A stretch of DNA of 24,987 nucleotides from Betaproteobacteria bacterium UBA5216 (lineage in GTDB: Bacteria > Pseudomonadota > Gammaproteobacteria > Burkholderiales > SG8-41): contig DHVE01000125.1 of assembly GCA_002412495.1 (NCBI GenBank), positions 1-24,987 of the forward strand. Reading direction: 5' to 3'. Below the pieces are notes generated by a model that was not told the DNA's origin, ran no database searches, and saw nothing but the letters and a program-made list of their open reading frames with translations. Position 1 is the stretch's first letter. Each line of letters starts with the position of its first letter. The translations under genes were made by a program, and so were the position numbers. Positions 20,851 to 24,987 of the stretch are shown in pieces.

Positions 20851-22992
20851 ATGGCCACGTCAGCGCTGAAGTCATTTTTTGCGCCCCGGTCGGCGGCGAT
20901 CATTGGCGCCTCGGAAGACCTGTCGAAATTCGGCGGGCGTCTCTACAAGACCATGATCGATTTTGCCGCGGCATCGGGCTATCGTGGCGAAATCGTTCCG
21001 GTGAATCCGGGCCGCAAGACCATCTTCGGCCACACGTGTTATCCCGACATCAGCGAAGTGCCGCAGGCGCCGGAACACGTCGGCATTGTGCTGGCCGCAA
21101 AATTCGTGATGCCGACGCTCGAAAAATGCGCGGCGCGCGGCGTGCGCTTTGCCACCGTGATGAGTGGCGGCTATGCCGAAAGCGGCAGTGACGAAGGCCG
21201 GCGCATGCAGCAGGAACTCAAGGCATTCGCCCTGCGCACGGGCATGCGTATCATGGGGCCCAACTGCAATGGCTTTGCCAGCTACACCGACGGATTTGTG
21301 ATGACCAACACCTCTGCGGTGCGCGGCGCGCGGCGCGTGGCGGGCAATGTCGCCGTGGTCGGGCAGAGTGGCGGCCTGGCGCAGGTTAATGTGATGTGGC
21401 GCGCGATGGAGGCCGGGCTCGACATCAGCTATCAGGTGAGTTGCGGCAACGAGGTGGACATCGACGCCATCGAGTTTGCGCAATTTACCGTCGAGGACGA
21501 GGCCACTGACGTGGTGCTGATGGCGGTGGAAAGCATACGTTCGGGCGAACGGTTTATGGCGCTCGCAAAAGCCGCCGCGGAACGCGCCAAGCCGCTGTTG
21601 GTGCTGAAATTCGGCCGCACCGATGCGGGCCGCCGCGCGGCGGCCTCGCACACGGGCGCGATTACCGGCGCCGATGACGTGTGCGATGCGGCGTTCAATC
21701 AATTCGGCGTGATTCGTGTGGAGGACTGCAACGAGCTTTACGAATTCGCGAAACTGCTGCGCACGCGCCGTTTGCCCAAGGGTCGGCGCATCGCGGCGCT
21801 GACCGGATCGGGCGGGCATTGCGTGCTGGTGGCGGACACGGCTGCTAGCCTCGGGTTGCAGTGGGCCGAGTTCGAACCCAACACCTGCGCTGCGCTGGAA
21901 AAAATGCTGCCACCGCTGGTGGCGTTGGGCAATCCGCTCGATCTCACCTCGGCACAAACCGGCTCGCCCACGTTGTTTCCGGATTCGATGAAGTTGATTG
22001 CCTCCGATGCCAACGTCGATGTGCTGATGCCGATATTGGTGGCGCCCACGATCTCGGGCATGGATGAACTGGTCAAGGTGAACGAAAGCCTGGATAAACC
22101 GGTGGCGGTGCTGTGGACGGGCTACTGCCCTGAAAACAAGGACATCGTTGCCGCCACGCTGAACCAGCGTGGTGTTGCCACTTACCGCGATGCACGCATG
22201 TGTTTGCGCGCAGTGCGCACAGCGGTTGATTACGGCGATTTTCTACAACGTCGCGCCGCTGAACCGGGTGTGATCGCGCGCGCGGCGCCTACCCAGGCGG
22301 CTGATGCGGCGCGCGCTGTGCTGGCGCATGCGGGGCGCGTGGTGAACGAGCGCGTGAGCAAGCGGGCGCTGGCGGCTTACGGCTTGCCGGTGACACGCGA
22401 AACACTGGCGCGCACGGCCGACGAAGCAGTGCGCGCGGCGGCGGCCATCGGCGGCGCGGTGGCGTTGAAAATCGAATCGGCGGACATCCCGCACAAAACC
22501 GAAGCGGGCGGCGTACGCCTCGGCGTGCAGGGCGAAGCCGCCATACGCGCGACGTACGACGACATCCTGAAGTCTGTAAGAAATCATGCGCCGCAGGCCA
22601 ACGTTGATGGCGTGCTGGTGCAGGAGATGGCGCCGCGTGGCCTGGAGATGATGCTGGGGGTTACGCGCGACGTAACCTTCGGCACGGTGGTGTCGGTGGC
22701 GCTCGGCGGCGTGCATGTCGAAGTGTTGAAAGATATCGCGCATGGCATCGCGCCGCTCTCGCCCAACGACGCGCGGCGCATGGTGGATAGCCTTGCGGGG
22801 CGCAGTCTGCTCGACGGCGTGCGCGGCGCGCCCGCGTGTGACGTGGAAGCGCTGTGTGATGCGCTCACGCGGCTCGCGTGTTTCGCGCAGGATTTCGGAA
22901 CGGAAATTGCCGAGCTGGATATCAACCCGGTGATCGTGTTGCCGCGCGGGCAGGGCGTGAAGATCGTCGATGCGTTGATCGTGAAAGCCTGA
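20851..22992 (+). CDS. ADP-forming (NDP-forming) acyl-CoA synthetase, acetate-CoA ligase family
   Basis: The 713-residue enzyme fuses the alpha and beta parts of ADP-forming acyl-CoA synthetases, related to succinyl-CoA synthetase. Order: CoA-binding Rossmann domain (about 1-135; FAPRSAAIIGASEDLSKFGG at the start), two flavodoxin-like domains with MGPNCNGFA (135-143), VVGQSGGLAQV (169-179) and the phosphohistidine loop AASHTGAITGAD (264-275, His267), then a C-terminal ATP-grasp domain from about residue 490 (ALAAYGLPVTRE, ALKIESADIPHKTEAGGV). The full set of motifs suggests an active enzyme that charges a carboxylic acid with CoA while splitting ATP to ADP. The ATG at 20851 is five bases after the MmgE/PrpD stop, without a strong ribosome-binding site, so coupling is likely. 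The substrate is unknown; it is the probable entry enzyme of this gene run. Confidence 0.92.
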   Translation: MATSALKSFFAPRSAAIIGASEDLSKFGGRLYKTMIDFAAASGYRGEIVPVNPGRKTIFGHTCYPDISEVPQAPEHVGIVLAAKFVMPTLEKCAARGVRFATVMSGGYAESGSDEGRRMQQELKAFALRTGMRIMGPNCNGFASYTDGFVMTNTSAVRGARRVAGNVAVVGQSGGLAQVNVMWRAMEAGLDISYQVSCGNEVDIDAIEFAQFTVEDEATDVVLMAVESIRSGERFMALAKAAAERAKPLLVLKFGRTDAGRRAAASHTGAITGADDVCDAAFNQFGVIRVEDCNELYEFAKLLRTRRLPKGRRIAALTGSGGHCVLVADTAASLGLQWAEFEPNTCAALEKMLPPLVALGNPLDLTSAQTGSPTLFPDSMKLIASDANVDVLMPILVAPTISGMDELVKVNESLDKPVAVLWTGYCPENKDIVAATLNQRGVATYRDARMCLRAVRTAVDYGDFLQRRAAEPGVIARAAPTQAADAARAVLAHAGRVVNERVSKRALAAYGLPVTRETLARTADEAVRAAAAIGGAVALKIESADIPHKTEAGGVRLGVQGEAAIRATYDDILKSVRNHAPQANVDGVLVQEMAPRGLEMMLGVTRDVTFGTVVSVALGGVHVEVLKDIAHGIAPLSPNDARRMVDSLAGRSLLDGVRGAPACDVEALCDALTRLACFAQDFGTEIAELDINPVIVLPRGQGVKIVDALIVKA

Positions 22993-23014
22993 TGACGTAA
23001 ATGCGCAATTGATA

Positions 23015-23034
23015 GTAACTATTTGTTTTTAAAT
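23015..23034 (+). repeat. AT-rich motif copy 3, at the start of the second crotonase gene
   Basis: GTAACTATTTGTTTTTAAAT matches the alr leader copy (6253-6272) at 19 of 20 positions. Its last two bases begin the crotonase start codon at 23033. There is no purine-rich Shine-Dalgarno sequence here, so the motif occupies the ribosome-binding region. Downstream of the ATG the similarity to the other copies ends. Confidence 0.55.
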
Positions 23035-23764
23035 GACAAATTTAATTCCTGAGTTATTAATTGAAAACCGTGATGGGCTGTTGTGCATCACGCTGAACCG
23101 CGCGCAAAAAGCCAACGCGATGACCATCGAAATGACGCGCGGACTGGGCGAGGCATTGCGCAACGCGCGCGCCGATAGCGCGGTGCGCGGCGTATTGATT
23201 ACCGGCGCGGGCGAGCGGGTTTTTTCGGGTGGCGTGGATGTGCGTCAGACATCGACCATTGCAACCATGGCCGCGGATGAATTCCGGCAGGCGCGTTCCA
23301 CGGCGTTTTTCACCGTGCTGATGGCGCTGGTGGATTTTGAAAAGCCGGTGGTGGCCGCGGTGAATGGCGTGGCGAGTGGCGGCGGATTCATGATCGTCGC
23401 GCTGGCCGATGCAATTGTGGCGTCGGAGTCGGCGTCATTCACGTTGCCGGAAATAGATTTGGGCACGCCGCCGCTGGCTGGGCTGGCCATTCTGAATCCC
23501 CTGCTGGGCGGCGCGGTCGCTTATGATCTGGTGCAAAGCGCGCGACCATTGAGCGCGGCGGAAGGCCGGCAGCATGGGCTGATCCACGCCGTTGTGCCGC
23601 GCGCCGATGTGATGACACAAGCGGAAAAAATAGCACGTAATCTGATGGCTAAAAGTCCGCGTGCCTTCGCGGCTAGCAAGGCGTGGATGCGCAAACCCAT
23701 GCGCGCCGCTCTGGAAGCTGCCGAACAAGCCATGGTCGCGTATCGCGCGACGGGAAGAGACTGA
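23033..23764 (+). CDS. Enoyl-CoA hydratase/isomerase family protein
   Basis: The 243-residue crotonase-fold protein has ITLNRAQKANAMTIEM (19-34), the oxyanion segments VFSGGVD (63-69) and VASGGGFMIVALAD (113-126), and the segment FTLPEIDLGTPPLAG (136-150). Of the two hydratase glutamates, the one in the PEI motif is kept (Glu140), but the one after the Gly triplet is replaced by Met120. A single Glu is seen in isomerases and other crotonases, so the reaction may be isomerisation or another thioester chemistry rather than hydration. It is shorter at the C-terminus than typical 255-260-residue members. The ATG lies in the AT-rich motif with no ribosome-binding site. Only one base separates its stop from the next gene, so it is coupled to the second acyl-CoA dehydrogenase. 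Confidence 0.9.
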   Translation: MTNLIPELLIENRDGLLCITLNRAQKANAMTIEMTRGLGEALRNARADSAVRGVLITGAGERVFSGGVDVRQTSTIATMAADEFRQARSTAFFTVLMALVDFEKPVVAAVNGVASGGGFMIVALADAIVASESASFTLPEIDLGTPPLAGLAILNPLLGGAVAYDLVQSARPLSAAEGRQHGLIHAVVPRADVMTQAEKIARNLMAKSPRAFAASKAWMRKPMRAALEAAEQAMVAYRATGRD

Positions 23765-23765
23765 G

Positions 23766-24917
23766 ATGAAATTTGAACTGACTCCGGAACTCACGCAGAT
23801 GCGCGAAGCGCTGCGCAAATTCGCCAGGGCTGAACTGGAGCCGCTGGAAAATGTTATCGACAAAACCGGCGAGTTGCCGCCGCACCTGTTGCCGTTGCTG
23901 GGCAAGCAGGGTTATCTGTCGATGCGCTTGCCGGTGGAAGTGGGCGGCGCAGGCATGGGCTTGTTTCCGTATTGCCTGATGCTCGAAGAATTCAGCCGGT
24001 CGCACCGCGTGTTTGGCATCCTCGCGAGCGGCGGCGGGGGGTTGACGCCGATTGCGATTTCGCGCCACGGCACGCCCGAGCAGCGCAGCAAGTATCTGAC
24101 CGGCCTGATGGACGGCACCAAGCGTACTGCGTTCGCGCTGACCGAGCCCGCGGGCGGCTCTGACAATTCGGCCATGACGACGCGCGCGGACAAGACGGAC
24201 GATGGCTGGATACTCAACGGTCGCAAGCATTACATCAACGGCGCGCACGACGCGGATTTCATCACGGTGATTGCGATTACCGATCAGGTAAAGCGCACGC
24301 GCGGTGGCGTCACGGCGTTTCTGGTGGATCGTGGTACTCCGGGTTTTAAGGTTTCGCGCGTGGAAACCACCATGGGCTCGGATGTGATCAAACTCGCCGA
24401 GCTGGAATTCGACAACTGCAAAGTGCCCGACAGCGCGGTGCTGGGCAAACCGGGGCAGGGCTTTGATCTCGCGAAAGAGTCGCTGCGCGATGGCCGCATG
24501 GCGGTGTCGTGTTCGTGCATCGGCACGGCGGATCGATTGCTCGAAATGTCAGCGCAACACGCAAAGTCACGGGTCACATTCGGCAAGCCGCTCGCGGAAC
24601 GTCAGGCGATCCAGTGGATGCTGGCGGACAGCGAGGTGGATATCGTCGCCGCGCGTGCGATGGTCTATGAAACGTTGACGCAAATTGATGCCGGCAAGGA
24701 TGTCGGGACCGCGCCCAGCATTTGCAAGCTGTATTGCTCCGAAATGGTGGGGCGCGTGGCGGATCGCGCGGTGCAGATTCACGGCGGCATGGGCATCGTG
24801 CAGGGGTACCCGATTGAACGCATGTATCGCGACGTGCGTCATTACCGCATTGGTGAAGGCTCATCCGAGGTGCAGCGCATGCTGATTTCGCGTGATGTGT
24901 TGAAGCGTGTGTCGTGA
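23766..24917 (+). CDS. Acyl-CoA dehydrogenase with canonical catalytic glutamate
   Basis: This 383-residue flavoenzyme has the standard acyl-CoA dehydrogenase layout: MKFELTPELTQMREALRKFA (1-20), AFALTEPAGGSDNSAMTTRA (122-141), SRVTFGKPLAERQAIQWML (268-286), VQIHGGMGIVQGYPIERMYR (336-355) and RIGEGSSEVQRML (361-373). Glu364 is the usual catalytic base, unlike the first dehydrogenase of the run, where that residue is Gly. The two are the same length but clearly different subfamilies, so they probably act on different intermediates or substrates. The ATG at 23766 follows the crotonase stop by one base; GGAAGAGA inside the previous gene is the ribosome-binding site. The frame stays open further upstream but that part overlaps the crotonase gene and is not family sequence. 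It is the last complete gene in the window. Confidence 0.94.
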   Translation: MKFELTPELTQMREALRKFARAELEPLENVIDKTGELPPHLLPLLGKQGYLSMRLPVEVGGAGMGLFPYCLMLEEFSRSHRVFGILASGGGGLTPIAISRHGTPEQRSKYLTGLMDGTKRTAFALTEPAGGSDNSAMTTRADKTDDGWILNGRKHYINGAHDADFITVIAITDQVKRTRGGVTAFLVDRGTPGFKVSRVETTMGSDVIKLAELEFDNCKVPDSAVLGKPGQGFDLAKESLRDGRMAVSCSCIGTADRLLEMSAQHAKSRVTFGKPLAERQAIQWMLADSEVDIVAARAMVYETLTQIDAGKDVGTAPSICKLYCSEMVGRVADRAVQIHGGMGIVQGYPIERMYRDVRHYRIGEGSSEVQRMLISRDVLKRVS

Positions 24918-24947
24918 GTAGCGCGAAAATGATTGGGATTTCCTTGC

Positions 24948-24987
24948 CCTCTCCCGGCCTTACGGCCACCCTCTCCCCCAACCCCTC
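24948..24987. repeat. Edge of a CCCTCTCCC-type intergenic repeat
   Basis: After the last gene come CCCTCTCCCGG, the small palindrome GGCCTTACGGCC (24957-24968) and another CCCTCTCCCCC before the window ends. This resembles widespread intergenic pyrimidine-rich repeats that pair with GGGAGAGGG further on; the partner arm is outside the window. It may act in transcription termination. Confidence 0.4.

Overview
The window looks like GC-rich chromosomal DNA from a betaproteobacterium, most likely in or near the Burkholderiales. This rests on four periplasmic Bug/TctC-type solute-binding proteins in 25 kb (a family expanded in that group), the lplT / alr / radA gene set, and abundant CoA-thioester catabolic genes. 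No rRNA, tRNA or CRISPR was seen. The species assignment is inference.

Layout. (1) 1-960: the 5' part of a Bug protein gene (minus) diverges from a small cupin-fold protein gene (plus). (2) 1045-9645: core genes lplT (minus), alr and radA, with a LysR regulator, a Bug protein and an amidase lying between lplT and alr, and a glycine-rich membrane protein tightly coupled to radA. (3) 9664-11543: two unrecognised membrane-anchored proteins; the second carries a segment resembling the BRO/antirepressor N-terminal domain. (4) 11725-13365: an AMP-forming acyl-CoA synthetase. (5) 13509-14628: two small genes on the minus strand, each followed by a structure with the hallmarks of an integron attC site, including paired RYYYAAC / GTTRRRY boxes and extrahelical bases on the correct arm. 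No integrase gene is visible, so this looks like a small cluster of attC sites lacking an integrase. (6) 14970-24917: a Bug gene (minus) diverges from a long plus-strand run: acyl-CoA dehydrogenase, PaaG-like crotonase, Bug protein, MmgE/PrpD protein, ADP-forming type acyl-CoA ligase, second crotonase, second acyl-CoA dehydrogenase.

How the genes may work together. The plus-strand run in region 6 reads as a catabolic pathway for an unidentified carboxylic acid: Bug proteins capture it in the periplasm, the CoA ligase activates it, the acyl-CoA dehydrogenases and crotonases process the thioester, and the MmgE/PrpD protein handles a hydroxy-acid or methylcitrate-like intermediate. No TctA/TctB membrane subunits are present, so the Bug proteins would need partners encoded elsewhere or have sensory roles. 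The substrate cannot be read from the sequence.

Repeats. Two copies of a nested palindromic element (17282-17461 and 19232-19430) bracket the PaaG-like crotonase plus Bug pair. A separate AT-rich motif (core TGTTTTTAAAT) recurs upstream of alr, upstream of the acyl-CoA synthetase gene and at the start of the second crotonase gene. The best candidates for something new are the attC cassettes, the membrane protein with a BRO-like domain, the amidase with an AtzG-like tail, and the bracketed catabolic module.
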